In this document: positions 10,601 through 20,921 of the stretch, piece by piece | Numbering within the stretch: position 1 is the first letter of the stretch | How the letters are laid out: each line of letters starts with the position of its first letter | Source: Curvularia sp. ZM96 | Lineage: Eukaryota; Ascomycota; Dothideomycetes; Pleosporales; Pleosporaceae | Direction of reading: 5' to 3' | Assembly (NCBI GenBank): GCA_022457065.1 | Contig: JAJGBQ010000007.1 | Coordinates: 558,001-622,000, forward strand | DNA length: 64,000 nucleotides | Notes under the pieces: model-generated | The model's input: the letters and a program-made list of their open reading frames with translations, nothing else | Database searches by the model: none | Told to the model about the DNA's origin: nothing | Translations under genes and position numbers: made by a program

Positions 10601-11490
10601 GACGAGAACCTGGCGTTCACCCTTGTCGGTCTGTGGAGGAAGTTAGCTTAGTTTGCGGAGACAGTGGTTGTGCTTCTTACCTTGTCAAGACCGTAAGCGA
10701 GAGCGGCGGCGGTGGGCTCGTTGACGACACGGAGAACGTTGAGACCAGCGATAGTACCGGCGTCCTTGGTGGCGGCACGCTGAGCGTCGTTGAAGTAGGC
10801 GGGGACGGTGACGACAGCGTTCTTGACAGTCTCGCCAAGGTAGCTCTCAGCAACCTCCTTCATCTTGCCGAGAACCATGGCGGAGACCTCTTCGGGGGTG
10901 AAGGTCTTCTCCTTGCCGTGGACGGCAACGCTAACGCGGGGCTGGCCATTCTGGTTGACGACCTTGAAGGGGAAGTGCTTGATATCGTTCTGGACAGACT
11001 TGTCGTTGTACTTTTGACCAATGAGACGTTTCTGCTCTCCCGTTAGTATGCTGCGTTTCAAATAGCGGGGTATTGGGTATGCGTACGATATCGAAGATGG
11101 TTCGCTGGGGGTTCGAGGAGAATTGGTTCTTGGCGGCGTCTCCGACAAGGCGCTCCTCGTCTGTGAAGGCTACCCAAGAAGGAGTGATACGGTTACCTGA
11201 AGGGCAATGGTCAGTTGGAGTGTCTAAGAGGAATTGAATGCCGCGGGCTTACCCTGGTCGTTGGCAATGATTTCGACATTGCCGTTCTTCATGACACCAA
11301 CGCAAGAGTACGTGGTTCCCAGATCGATACCAATAACGGGGCCGGTGATAGACTTGTCGTCCTTTGCGGATTCGGTGTCGTCGGCGTGTGCTGTCTTAGC
11401 CAGCATCAGACCGCCGACGAGGACGAGGAGAAGGTAGAAGGCGATTGACCATGTCGAGCGCTTGCTCGCATTCCGTGAGCTGCGCGCCAT
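7687..11490 (-). CDS. KAR2: ER chaperone BiP (Hsp70), HDEL-terminated
   Basis: There are six exons on the minus strand: 11490-11253, 11196-11087, 11031-10681, 10630-9843, 8274-8239 and 8185-7687. Together they encode 673 residues, normal for BiP. A signal anchor (about residues 13-36) targets the ER. Then come the Hsp70 blocks GIDLGTTYSCVGV, NDQGNRITPSWVAF, NEPTAAALAYGLDK, GGEDFDNRV and VLVGGSTRIPKVQ, the substrate-binding domain (IQVFEGERSMTKDNNQLG) and the retention signal HDEL. Four introns are ordinary (50-56 nt). The fifth (9842-8275, 1,568 nt) has a normal 5' site (GTTAGT), branch site (GCTAAC) and CAG end, but carries a complete GIY-YIG/zinc-finger gene in the same orientation. Splicing it out restores the Asn-Asn codons of MTKDNNQLGKF exactly. 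Exon 5 is only 36 nt. The product folds secretory proteins in the ER lumen and is essential in fungi. Confidence 0.97.
8272..9447 (-). CDS. Intron-nested GIY-YIG nuclease-like protein with two C2H2 zinc fingers
   Basis: This is one uninterrupted frame of 391 codons in the sense strand of KAR2 intron 4. The GIY-YIG-like core runs from about residue 120. It has GLY at 123-125, YVGSG from 138, the invariant Arg position in GVRSRILQH (Arg153), and a candidate metal-binding Glu205 in AVEAAMHLVFWPM. A basic linker (about 265-320) is followed by two fingers of CX2CX12HX5H type (C323/C326/H339/H345 and C357/C360/H373/H379). The layout, nuclease core then linker then DNA-binding zinc fingers, is that of a site-specific endonuclease. 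Met40 (9330) is an alternative start. The stop TAA is formed by the first three bases of KAR2 exon 5, and the final Gln codon CAG is the 3' splice site. Expression would need unspliced RNA or an internal promoter. A domesticated non-homing role is possible. Confidence 0.88.
   Translation of the reverse strand: MSTNRQWRFPHLLAWCQQNRGARLSSSIILRPRTTQPESMAKYDAADIHTLVQHLTWTCINVEDWIAPRFRVLFPSLDHVAGLLPKLGLTFVDGLYDIIQSSEPPAVEWLLSLPSDVQTGYWGLYVLVLQKGEQYKVYVGSGTSASRNGVRSRILQHRNRSVEPQGLADAKRLGFVQIHECLLAQCPLPAVKDVPVFRTAMVAVEAAMHLVFWPMLKVTTRYGFPDAPWPRNKYAYGGCCTHNPLTEGVIEGRDNIEFTAEQLEEMARLALEHRRAWRRDYDNRQRRNKTPEYIARIRANSRRQSPLSRVREKRDIEANRFRCVPCEKSFGTNFFLQRHIATDRHKSVVADGCGLFCEPCQYQAKDRNVLHRHQSSARHQKKVRLANASQQ
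8275..8292 (-). other. Branch site and 3' splice site encoded by the nuclease C-terminal codons
   Basis: On the minus strand GCTAAC (branch A at 8288) is followed 13 nt later by the CAG end. The same bases encode the last residues of the nuclease (A-N-A-S-Q-Q), and the TAA stop begins at the first exon base, 8274. Confidence 0.85.
8340..8357 (-). repeat. Inverted-repeat arm B (18 nt), inside the nuclease gene near its 3' end
   Basis: This is a perfect partner of arm A. It lies 65 nt upstream of the 3' splice site and encodes part of the second zinc finger (around AKDRNV), so it is under both coding and possible structural constraint. Confidence 0.9.
9449..9760 (+). repeat. Degenerate tandem repeats upstream of the nuclease gene
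   Basis: Roughly three imperfect units of about 90-105 bp share the elements GGTAAGTGAGGAAGAGAAGT, CCATGGTTGTG, TGCGACTCTC and GTGTGGTTGG. The clearest units start near 9449, 9540 and 9655, with a partial unit near 9632. A further partial unit (GCAAGTGAGGAAATCGCCAT, 9411-9430) lies inside the first codons of the nuclease frame, so the gene's N-terminus is partly built from repeat sequence. Confidence 0.75.
9586..9594 (-). promoter_or_regulatory. TATA-like site inside the KAR2 intron
   Basis: The minus strand reads CTATAAGAG 139 nt upstream of the nuclease ATG. It could serve an internal promoter that frees the gene from intron retention. The motif is short, so this is weak. Confidence 0.25.
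9759..9776 (+). repeat. Inverted-repeat arm A (18 nt), intron 5' side
   Basis: CCAAAGACCGGAATGTTC here is the exact reverse complement of the arm at 8340-8357. It lies 66 nt downstream of the 5' splice site in the KAR2 transcript. The arms can pair in the pre-mRNA and close a loop of about 1.4 kb. Confidence 0.9.
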
Positions 11491-13176
11491 TGTGGTGTAT
11501 GTGTGTAATGGGTCTCTCAGAGACTATATGGCCTTTGAGTGCCAGAAGCAAGTGCGGGCGTAACTCTCTTGGAGCTCGCAGAGGGGTGGTGGAGTAGACA
11601 AGACTCTCCGGGTATCGTAAGAAAAGGAAACCAAAGGCAAGATGGGCTTGTTCCCGTGGTGAGTGAAGGAGAAAGAAGAGTAGCGGTGGAGGGCTACTAT
11701 TATATGCACGCCCGCTCGTGGAAGTATTTAGAAAGAACACCTTGCGATCTCGAAATGCTAGCTCCGAAACAGGCTTAGCGCGCAAGCTCGACCATGGCGC
11801 TTTTGCCCCAGTTGCCCGCAGCAGCCTCAATTTCATCCGTGTTTAATGCAACCTGTTACAGGACACGTGGAATCTCATAGTATAGTGGCAATTGCCCGTT
11901 GTATGGCTTTTTGTGGCCTTGATCGCTCTGCCGCTGTGCAACTCTGCCGCCTCCAGCAACTCGATGTTCGTGGGACTGACAAGTCGCAGCTCCATAGGCG
12001 TATCGCCGGTCGCTATCTAGCGGCCGATGCCCCTCCATCTAAGCGAATACACTCGAGCCTCGCACCTCTCTTTCGACATGTCCGCCTTGGATGAAACAGC
12101 TGGCCAGATTACAGTTGCCTAATTTTGACTCATATATCGCAACCATCTCGAAATTTCCGGCCTGTTCATCGGTGATTGTGCTGGGTTTCTGTGGCTGTCG
12201 GTTCCAGGTGTCCTTTTTGTTTTACAGTAAATTGTGGGGAAGCGGAAATTCACCCCTCCGATCTCTACCAATAGCCTGCCACCACATTGATGACTCCAGA
12301 CTCGCTCTACTTGCAACGTTTCCATAACGCTCAGTTGCCACCTACGCAAACTGTCAAGTTGCCTGTCTGCTGTTCCCACGGACTTGACGTACGATACCTC
12401 GAGTAGAGATTTCGGACCCATTCACAGAAGTCGTGTGAACAATACATCGTCCTCGATTACTGTGCCCATGTATACCATGCAAGTCATCGCACTGTTATGT
12501 TCCCAAAATTCTGCGCGAAAGCGAATCATACAGTCGGCCAGTAGCTCCCCGCTCAATGATGAAATACAAATGAACGTTATAGAAGACTCCCGACCCGTCT
12601 ACTCGGTTCATAGTCCAAAATGACCCTACGACACGATCTGTCAGCTTGTACGCACACACACCTGGCACTACGAAGCCGCAACCCTATTTGGCGACAAGTC
12701 GCATTCATACCATGCTGTAGTGCCAAATCCGGAATCCCCCACCAGGATGCTCAAACTCTACTTCAACCACAATCCAACGTTGCCGCTAATGCATCTTATT
12801 TTCTGCTGACCTGCGCCAAACCACTGCTTCAAATTCCATTCTTACATCCATGGTATTACACTGGTAGAGACAACAAAGTGGGTGAGCCAACCACGCATCC
12901 AGCGGCTTAGCCACGCGTTCTGATTGGACAAACCCTGTCGCAACGTCATGGATTCAAGCCGCTGCATAGTCGTCATCCGTTGTGGCTGGGGTGTTAAAGT
13001 TACTTGAAAACAAACTGCGACAATAATCGTTTCTGCATGGGATATAATTGCGTGGCTATATAGCGCTAACTGCCTTGACATATATGACTGCTCTTGGCCC
13101 TTCTACATGTCAAACACCCTATCGAACTCTCCTCTAAAATACCATCGGATATCCAGGTCCGAAGCACTCGAGCAGC
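11491..13176. other. Divergent intergenic region KAR2 / DUF1769 gene
   Basis: These 1.7 kb must hold both promoters. Apart from the UPRE-like motif I see only short frames without domains, and no repeat or RNA gene. Confidence 0.5.
11861..11870 (-). promoter_or_regulatory. Possible unfolded-protein-response element of KAR2
   Basis: The minus strand reads CCACGTGTCC about 370 nt upstream of the KAR2 start. It resembles the CACGTGTC-type core bound by Hac1-family factors, which would fit a BiP promoter. It is a single short match, so tentative. Confidence 0.3.
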
Positions 13177-14553
13177 ATGTCAGACAGTGTCGTGGATCCG
13201 GCGGCAAGAGACAAGTATCTTCTGCAAGGTACACGGAATAGAGTCTTTCCTGCCCAGTCCGCCTAACAATGCCCAGTAACCGCCGGACCATCTTATAACC
13301 CGTCGGACCATAAACCAGTAGCAGTAAACAGCGCAGATGCCACCTACATCGAAAGTGATATCTTATCAACCTGGATACGCGTTCGCATCAAGGACTACCA
13401 TGGCTTACCTCGCGGCTCGCCGGCGTCATCGCCTTACTTCGACCATCCTCAACATACCTCAGATCGCTACTCCATCGCTTACTCGTTCGTACCCAAAAAG
13501 GACATGTCAGGTTCCGACCTGGTCATGGGCTTCGATTACGGCCATTCAATCAAACACCAACTACCCCCAGGTTTCAAGTACGCGATGAAAATCGCAACTA
13601 GCCTGCTTGATCCAGGCCTGTATTCTGATCCCTATTCTGACCAGCCGTATCTCTACGGCCCTGCACTCTCAAGTTTCTTCGCCTTCAGAATCGGCGAGAA
13701 GACAAGTACCATGTCGCCGTCTGACCAACTCTCTCAGCTCGACAAAGACGCTGCCAGTGTGATTGAAGAAGGTGCCTACGGAAGCGGAGCTGAAATCCGT
13801 GAGACACTCAACATGCCCTCAAGATGGAAGAAACGGCGGAAATTCTATCTCGACGCCAAAGCCCTGGCGAACTTTACATTCGAAAAGGACAGAATGTATC
13901 ACGCGGACTTTTTCAATCCACATCTGGATTTTGCAAATTTCGCTTTGAGATTACCAGGTTTCTCGATCAGTGTCGCCCGCTACGTGGACGAGAAGACGCA
14001 CCATTTGAGATATGTCCTGAAGAACCGAAACACGGACGAAGCTTTGATTGTCGTGATTTTTAGACTATTGTACGGCAAAGAGTTGAAGGATGTACTGGAG
14101 CAGGAGAAGGGCAACGAGAGTGCGCCAGCTACGCTCGCAGCTGATGAGTCGAGACAGGATACACAGCATGAGAAGCTGAGAAAGGGACACACTGCTGAGA
14201 AGAACGGAGGAAATTCCCGTCGGCGCGCATCAACGTCGGTGGAAACCCCCAAGCCTGAAGCAGCACATTCCGACCATGATGATCAAAACGCCCAAGGCTA
14301 TGCTGGTCAAGCCACAACTGCAGTGTCAGGCTTAACAAGCACAGTAGTAGCAGCATACAAAGCACTTGGCTTCGGTAATTCGTCATCTTCAGCTTCCGAT
14401 TCCGATGCATCAAGCAGAAACTGCTCCCCACATTCTTCAGAGCTGTCGACGGCAGCAAAAATCGACAACATAGACAACCAGACAGTGGAGAGGTTCTTGC
14501 AGGATCAGACCAGTAACGCACCAGATTCTTCAAGGGCCAAGGCCCAGCCGTGA
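13177..14553 (+). CDS. DUF1769-family protein
   Basis: There are two exons, 13177-13228 and 13277-14553. The 48-nt intron (GTACAC...CAG) has a CCTAAC branch site, and the product is 442 residues. The short first exon encodes a 17-residue start (MSDSVVDP...KYLLQ) that splices in frame to VTAGPSYNPSDHKPVAVN. This restores the usual N-terminus of the family and fixes the start. Conserved blocks follow: VRIKDYHGLPRGSP, YFDHPQHTSDRYSIA, LPPGFKYAMKIAT, DPGLYSDPYSDQPYLYGPAL, ADFFNPHLDFANFALRLPG and HHLRYVLKNR. These match the fungal DUF1769 family, whose function is not known to me. The last 130 residues are low-complexity and probably disordered. No membrane segment is evident. Confidence 0.88.
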
Positions 14554-15508
14554 AAAAGATGTATAAACCGTGCATCTTGTCTCTCTGGAAAATACAGTAA
14601 TCTTAATTTAACGTTGCCTCATGACCCTGATATTGCCACATGCATCTCTTTATCTGACATGCTTTGAACTCTTGACACTCAATGATGCGATCAACACAAT
14701 AATTCTATCAGCGGAAGCCAACCAGCTTCTCTTGCGACAGCTGCTGATATCAGCAGATTTGGAATTCCTTTCGCTATAATGACTATCAGATACTTTCCCG
14801 TTTCGTCCTGGAATTCTAACAACTGAACCTGCTCTGCGAAAAAGCACAGTGACCGCAAAATCGGAAGTCTTGAAACGTCTAGAAGCCTTTTTTCTGGGGA
14901 CACAAGCACGTGAAAGCGGAGGAAGACGCGTAGGGTCTAGCTCAGCCTAGCTCCGCACGTACCGTTGTCCCCACATCCATCTCGAAGATGATGAAACCGA
15001 GCAGTCTCCTTGACACACGCCCGGCCCCAAACTTCGTTCCGACGGCAACAATACACGCTCTCATGACGCAGGGAGCTGACTCCATGGACTACTGTCAAGC
15101 CGGCTCAAGGCCCATGGCAATTGCACGCGCCATGGTGTCAGCCGGTCTTACTTTCGTTGGCCCCAACCTAGCCGATCTGCGTCTCGGATACTGAAGCTTC
15201 CATGGCACTAACACGCTTTGCCGCGAAGAAATGCCCAAAGCACATTGCGACACGACGGTGATTTGCGGTAGGGTATTGATTCCATCGGCGTATGTACTCC
15301 CGTAGCTTGCGGGTGTCTGTGTTTCCAGTCCACAGCATCTTGAGGCAGTTTTAGTGGCGCGGATTCATGCGACACCGAATGGGTTATCCCTCTTTAGGGC
15401 TCTCACGATAACTCATCATGTCGACAATCGTCGTCGATTAGGTTTTCTTCCATTCCGAGACTTTTACTTACCATTCGCCCAAATTCGGCCCTATCTAAAT
15501 CTTGCACG
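14554..15508. other. Intergenic, no gene recognised
   Basis: A 68-codon frame at 14988-15194 has no support from motifs. Nothing else is visible. Confidence 0.45.
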
Positions 15509-16580
15509 ATGATGATAAACACTTGCTTGAACCTCGCACTTTTGTGCCACCCAGTTTTTGCGCTTCTTACCATTCAGCGATCCAAAATGCAGACGCAGCA
15601 GCCCCTTTGGCAGTTCTTTCTGCTTAGCTTTCTGTCTTTACTAGCCATTCGCTATGTGAGCAGTACAGGCACGACACCTCAGATCCCGGAGACAATAGCG
15701 GCAAGTGTCTGCGAATCACAAAGCCAGCCCAATCCGATTGCTTCAATATATCCAAACAACGCGACCGGAGTACTGAACGGCACAATATCAGTGGTGCCAA
15801 TTACACTGGACCTCGCCCGGCAATTGATACCATCCCAATACCGCATTTTGGAGCACGCATATCGGCACCTGCTTCCCTCGTTCCCAAAGAACATGTACCC
15901 GGTTGTTGTCCAGGCCGTCCTCGATCACGATATCCAGGCTTCTGGATTCAAAGTCCCCGACTTTTCAGTGAGTTTGGATCATGGCCTCTGAAACTAACCT
16001 CAGCACTAACAATCTGTAGCGCGCTGGCATCGAGTTCCCCTTTCTCGACTTATTAGGCGACAACAGTACATCCTTCAAATGGGTCCCTTCACTTCTCATC
16101 TCCAGCGACAACACGCTGGCCATCCAAGGCTCAGAAGCTTACGGCACAAACACCTACCCTGCGACTTTCGACCCCACCTGCGACGCCTACAAGGCCGTCG
16201 CTGATGCCAAGCAGCCCGGAACCACGTCCTTCATAGGCCGCAGCAGCAACAGCACCGCATCCGGTGCCGCATGTGTCGATACGCAATTCTCCGCAACCAC
16301 TAAGCAAGCCTACCCCCTGAATTTCTTCGTCAACGTCACCAACCAGGTCATTTTCGCCAATGGAAAATCTTGCGACAACATGATTCGCTTCTTCAACACC
16401 AGTCTTTCTACCGCCCCAAATACGATCCAACCGGTAAAGGGCACCGTGCGCGCGAAGATCCTGCCGTTCAAGGAGGAGCAGGTCTGGAATGATGTCTATG
16501 GTATTCGTCTGGCGAGCGCGTTCCTTGAGAACAATTATCTCTCTTGTGAGAACTTCCGGGGCTACGGATCGGAAGCATGA
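15509..16580 (+). CDS. Predicted secreted or membrane-anchored protein of unknown function
   Basis: The exons are 15509-15967 and 16020-16580, separated by a 52-nt intron (GTGAGT...TAG). The join reads VPDF-S|RAGIEFPFLDLLGDN and gives 339 residues. Met27 (15587) is an alternative start. Either way a hydrophobic stretch (FFLLSFLSLLAIRYV) near the N-terminus acts as signal peptide or anchor. The rest has N-glycosylation sequons (NNAT, NGT, NST, NVT) and conserved-looking blocks LIPSQYRIL, LPSFPKNMYPVVVQAVLDHD and AKILPFKEEQVWNDVYG. The pattern reminds me of fungal proteins with an acetoacetate-decarboxylase-like fold, but I cannot confirm this and assign no activity. Confidence 0.8.
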
Positions 16581-16914
16581 GAGGGAAGAGAAGGGAGGTT
16601 GCTGATCGTTGCGTCGTCTAACCCAGGAAAGCGGTGACGGCCGAGAAGCCATACAGATATCATGATGAATGTTTCACTGGGGAGTTTGGGAGTATATATG
16701 ATGAATGGTGGCGCGATTGCTCTGGCAAGGAAGTGCTATTTTTCACTGTTTGAGGAAATAAGGGATACCCGATTGGAGCTATTTGACCGGCTCGCAGCCA
16801 TTGAGAAGATTGTACATAGGATAACAGGATATATATATTTATCGTCATGTCGAAAAAGAAACGCTCTACGTGTTTGTACAACATCCATGATGTGATGACA
16901 TAGCAGCGACCTAT
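16581..16914. other. Short convergent intergenic region
   Basis: This holds the 3' ends of two convergent genes. No feature is seen. Confidence 0.5.
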
Positions 16915-18718
16915 TTACTTCAGGCCGAGCAAACCCTTCAGCCGGAGTATCTTGCCCTGAATGACCCCCTTTAGACCACCCGCACCCATGGCCGGTACCT
17001 CGTCCACGCCCACAAAGCGTCTTACAAGCAGGTTGAAAATGTTTCCAAAGCCTAACGCCATGACTGTGCTGGTGAGGATGATGACATTGTAAGGCATACT
17101 GAAATCAGGCGTTGGCAGAGGAAGAAGCAGCGAGGTTGTGCGCACGTAGATGCCCTTGTTATCGCCAGATGATGGTGACAAGACGCGGATAACAGCAGGG
17201 GCGACATCAAAGCCTCGGTTTGCATCTGGTGGGTACTCTGTGTATCGCAAAATGGCTTTCTCAAAGTCATAGGTTAGCGTGAGGGTAGATGCGGGTGGGA
17301 TAACCATGCGCAGCTCCAGATGAGTGCCGCGTTTGCGGTCAACTGCCGGCCGGTAGTATGTCTCTTTGATGGGAGTCTGGTCAGTGGTATCGAGATGAGC
17401 GCGCAATGTGTGCAGGTACGGTTTCATGAACCAAGGCAGAGACTCAAGGTATACAACTTCGACTGCCTGCTCTTTGGATGGGTTCCGGATGACCGCCTGA
17501 ATACTACCCCTCTCTTGGCCGTGGCCGTTGATAGATCTTGCTGCAAAGACAAGCGGGTCAGGACGGACCAAACCTGTCTTCATCTTCTGCTCAGGGAGGG
17601 CAAGGTTGAAATTCTGGCCTATCGGAAGTTTGAAGCAGCGGAGAGTGTCTGATGCCAACTTCATCTCTGTGAATGGGCCTTCTGTCTCCACTTCCATGAT
17701 ACGTTCTGGTGGCATGTTGATGCAGACATTGTGGGACTCTTCTGCGCTCTCGTCTGTCAAGGGGCAAGCTCCTCTGAGCGGCCTCCCGAAAACTTCCTCG
17801 AGGGTCCATGGAAGCTCGGTGCCCTTGTTGAGAGGGTAACAAGTATCGTGACCGTTGTAGCCCTTGGATGTGTCGCACTCTATTTGTTCGATTGGGAGAG
17901 GCCGTGGGATCGGGTTGTCCCTTGGGCGCTTCGCTCTGTCAATGTCCAAGACCATGTCCACACTCTGCTCCATCTCTATGGAGCAAGTGGAGCCAGCCTC
18001 ATCACACGTGGGGCGTACATCTACCGCCATGGTCTGGAATGCAGCATCGAACAACTTGTGTCCATCAAGGAGGCTGGAGACCCCTGCCTTTCCCTTGCAC
18101 GGCAACAGTTTCAGGAAGGGGGTCAGGTTCTCGGTACAGACAACCTCGTGGGGCAGCGTGCCGTGGAGCAGGTGGAGGTTGGATGCATTGCCGTGCTGCC
18201 CTTCTGGGTCAAAGGACATGACAGGACGTATGGTTTTGGTGGCATCAATGAAGTTAATCGAGGCACAGAAGAGACCCGACAGGGCATTGGTAAGCTTCAG
18301 CCATCGGGCAAATGCTCTGAGGACAGATTAGCATGAGTGAAGCACTGCGTGTATAGAAGGCATACTCATCCTCGGTGTCGGCCTCGACCCAAGCCCACAG
18401 CTCGACACCAGTGCCTCCTTCTCGTGCCCCGTTCCATGGCCGCTGTCCCCAGTTGTCGGCATCCCATCTCCCAACACTAAACCTCAGGTGCAGTTCCTTT
18501 GCGTGCGCATGCTGCAGGATTTGACCAAAAGAGCGCGGGAAGTAGCGGAAGTTTTGAGCCTCAAATGCTGCTGCGCTTTCGTTGCTGCGGAAGTTGAAAG
18601 AGGCCAGAAGGGTGTTTTGGGGCAGAGGCCGCAGGAGGAGGCGCTCGCTATAGTCGGAACTCGCCGAGACGAATGCGATCAAGGCATTGAGCAACAGGAG
18701 GGCGAAAGACGAGAGCAT
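16915..18718 (-). CDS. GPI16: GPI transamidase subunit Gpi16 / PIG-T
   Basis: The exons on the minus strand are 18718-18366 and 18316-16915, with a 49-nt intron (GTATGC...CAG). The join reads DTED-E|AFARWLKLTNALSGLF and gives 584 residues, normal for the family. It has a signal peptide (SFALLLLNALIAFVSAS), then family blocks YSERLLLRPLP, FRYFPRSFGQIL, LHLRFSVGRWD, WGQRPWNGAREGGTGVELWA, LHLLHGTLPHEVVCTENLTP and LESLPWFMKPYLHTL. A single C-terminal membrane span (about VIILTSTVMALGFGNIFNLLV) precedes a basic cytosolic tail. Gpi16 is an ER-lumenal subunit of the complex that attaches GPI anchors to proteins and is thought to hold the catalytic Gpi8 subunit. It is divergent from LUC7 with 217 bp between the starts. 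Confidence 0.95.
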
Positions 18719-18935
18719 CGCAGCATCGTAGCGCTCTCTACGCGGAAAGGTGGTGTTGTGGTAGAGGTGGAGAGTGCGGTGGAAGGTGAAGGCGCCCCGC
18801 GCGTGATTGGCCGGGCGGTGTGTATACCGTACTTGGCATTACCGCGGTCGCATTGTCGCGATTTCTTTTGACCGTCACTCTGCCCCCAGCTCTCCACATC
18901 ACGACTTTACCAATCAACACGACAGAGTAGACATC

Positions 18936-19915
18936 ATGGCTGCGGCAGAGACGCGTAGGCTGCTCGGTATGTTCCTGTGATTCTGCTCAATATTCGAAAA
19001 ATAATACTAACACGATGCAGAGCAGCTCATGGGCGAACAGCTCATGAATGGAACCGACCAGCGCGCGCCCCAGCTCAGCATCACTGACCCCAAGGTCTGT
19101 CGCTCGTATCTTGTCGGCAACTGTCCGCATGACCTCTTCACCAATACCAAGAACGAACTGGGAACCTGTCCTAAAGTCCACAATGAAGCGCTTAAGGCCG
19201 AGTACGAAAAGGCCGACGCAGAGCAGAAGCGCAGGTGGGGCTTCGAGTTTGACTACATGCGCGACATGCAGCATCACATTGACGCCTGTAACCGCAAGAT
19301 AGATTCGGCCCAGCGCCGCCTCGAAAAGACGCCTGAAGAGATCCGGCAGACTAACGCTCTTGTGAGTAGATTTGTTCATGGGCCAACCTATTGTTTGCTA
19401 ACATGTCACAGCTGAAAGCAATCAACGAACTTACAAAGTCCATAGAGGCCGGTATGCTCGAGATAAAGATCATGGGCGAGGAGGGCATGGTCAACATGGC
19501 CGTGCAAGAGTTTACAAAGATCCGGTACAAGAAGGCGGAGAAGGAGGAGCGCGAGCGGGAACTGAGAGCCCTCTCGGACACTGGAGGTCCCTCGGGTCAT
19601 CAGAAACTCCAAGTGTGTGACGTATGCGGTGCGTATCTCAGTCGTCTGGACAATGATCGTCGTCTAGCAGACCACTTTTACGGAAAGATGCATCTTGGCT
19701 ACGCTTCCATGCGCAAGTCGTATGAGGCGCTGTCCAAGGAACTCAAGGACCGTCCTCAACCTCGCAACTCGTACCCTTCTTCGAGCGGCGACGTGGATCG
19801 CGGCAGTGGCGGAGGATGGGGAGGCGGCGGCGGCGGCTACGGAGGTGGTGGTGGCGGTGGTGGCTACCGTGGCGGACGAGGCGGTCGTCGCGGTGGCAGA
19901 AGAGGCGGCTGGTAA
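18936..19915 (+). CDS. LUC7: U1 snRNP-associated splicing factor Luc7
   Basis: There are three exons, 18936-18966, 19021-19361 and 19412-19915, with introns of 54 and 50 nt that contain CTAAC branch sites. The product is 291 residues. The N-terminus EQLMGEQLMNG is family-typical. The first zinc finger is CRSYLVGNCPHDLF...GTCPKVH (CCCH type), followed by a coiled segment, and the second is VCDVCGAYLSRLD...DHFYGKMHLGY (C2H2 type). Luc7 belongs to U1 snRNP and helps select 5' splice sites. The tail is unusual: about 40 residues of glycine runs and RGG/RGGRRGG, an RNA-binding or methylation-prone motif in place of the RS-rich tail of many homologues. Confidence 0.95.
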
Positions 19916-20921
19916 AGTTTCCCCTAGGTCTCGGCGTTAAGGTGTGTCTATGAGATTCCCAAAATGTGCAGCTTACTACAGTGTTGATGCGAGAGAAAAA
20001 AAAATACCACCACTGCGACTTGGCGGCAGTAAACTGTATAACAATCTAGCCAACTATTTTTGGGGCCTCCCCGAGGGGGGTGTTTTGAGCTATGAAAATC
20101 AAGTTCCAAATCAGAAAATGTACGCTTTTCTCTCCAAAAGATGCGCCCTGATATGCTTCTAACCGTCATCAAGGGAACTGGACGCAGAACTACAACATAC
20201 CCCCTTTTTGCGTGCATTTGTCGCAGGTGCGTGGCTTTTTTTTTTTTTTTTGCTGAACTCGTGACACATGGCTTTCTCGATGTGATACCAGCCTGCTTGC
20301 TTCGTATGTTGTTGCTTGCAAGAGACACATACCCGTCGTCGTTGTTCGGCTTAGCAACGCGGACAAGTCGCGTCATGACTTTGACCCTATCGATTCATCA
20401 AGTCTTGACAGCTTGGGGATTCATTCCGCTAGACTGTCACTTGTATATTCCTGAACTTGTATTCTTTCTGACTCTTTCTGCATGATGTGCAGAGTGGTCT
20501 ACTACACACACCTACTCTTGTAAGATTTTACTTGTCAGGCCCTAGAACAATGCCATGCCAAAGAGAAAATCTTGGAATAGAACATAGGAAGATATCCTCT
20601 GTATTCAGATAACTACTATATAAATTCTTAAGGAAAACAAGAAAAGGAGGCAAGGAAAAACTGTGCTGTTTGCGTAGATCGAGGGCGAAGTATTTTCCAC
20701 TCATCTATCCAAGGCAAATTTATTTTCACACGAATATAATGTCATCCCTTTTTCCGTCACGAGCATCCATAGCTTCAGACGCATGTCGAGATATACAAAG
20801 TACCCCCGACATATCCTCAGCATCAAACGTTAGAAATGCCATACATGTGAACCCAAAATGAAGCATTATGCAACGAACAACAGGGTATTCATTTCCCACC
20901 CAAACTACTCTCCACTAACAC
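19916..20921. other. Convergent intergenic region with a T16 run
   Basis: This lies between the 3' ends of LUC7 and MAK5. A homopolymer of 16 T is at 20236-20251. No gene is supported. Confidence 0.5.
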
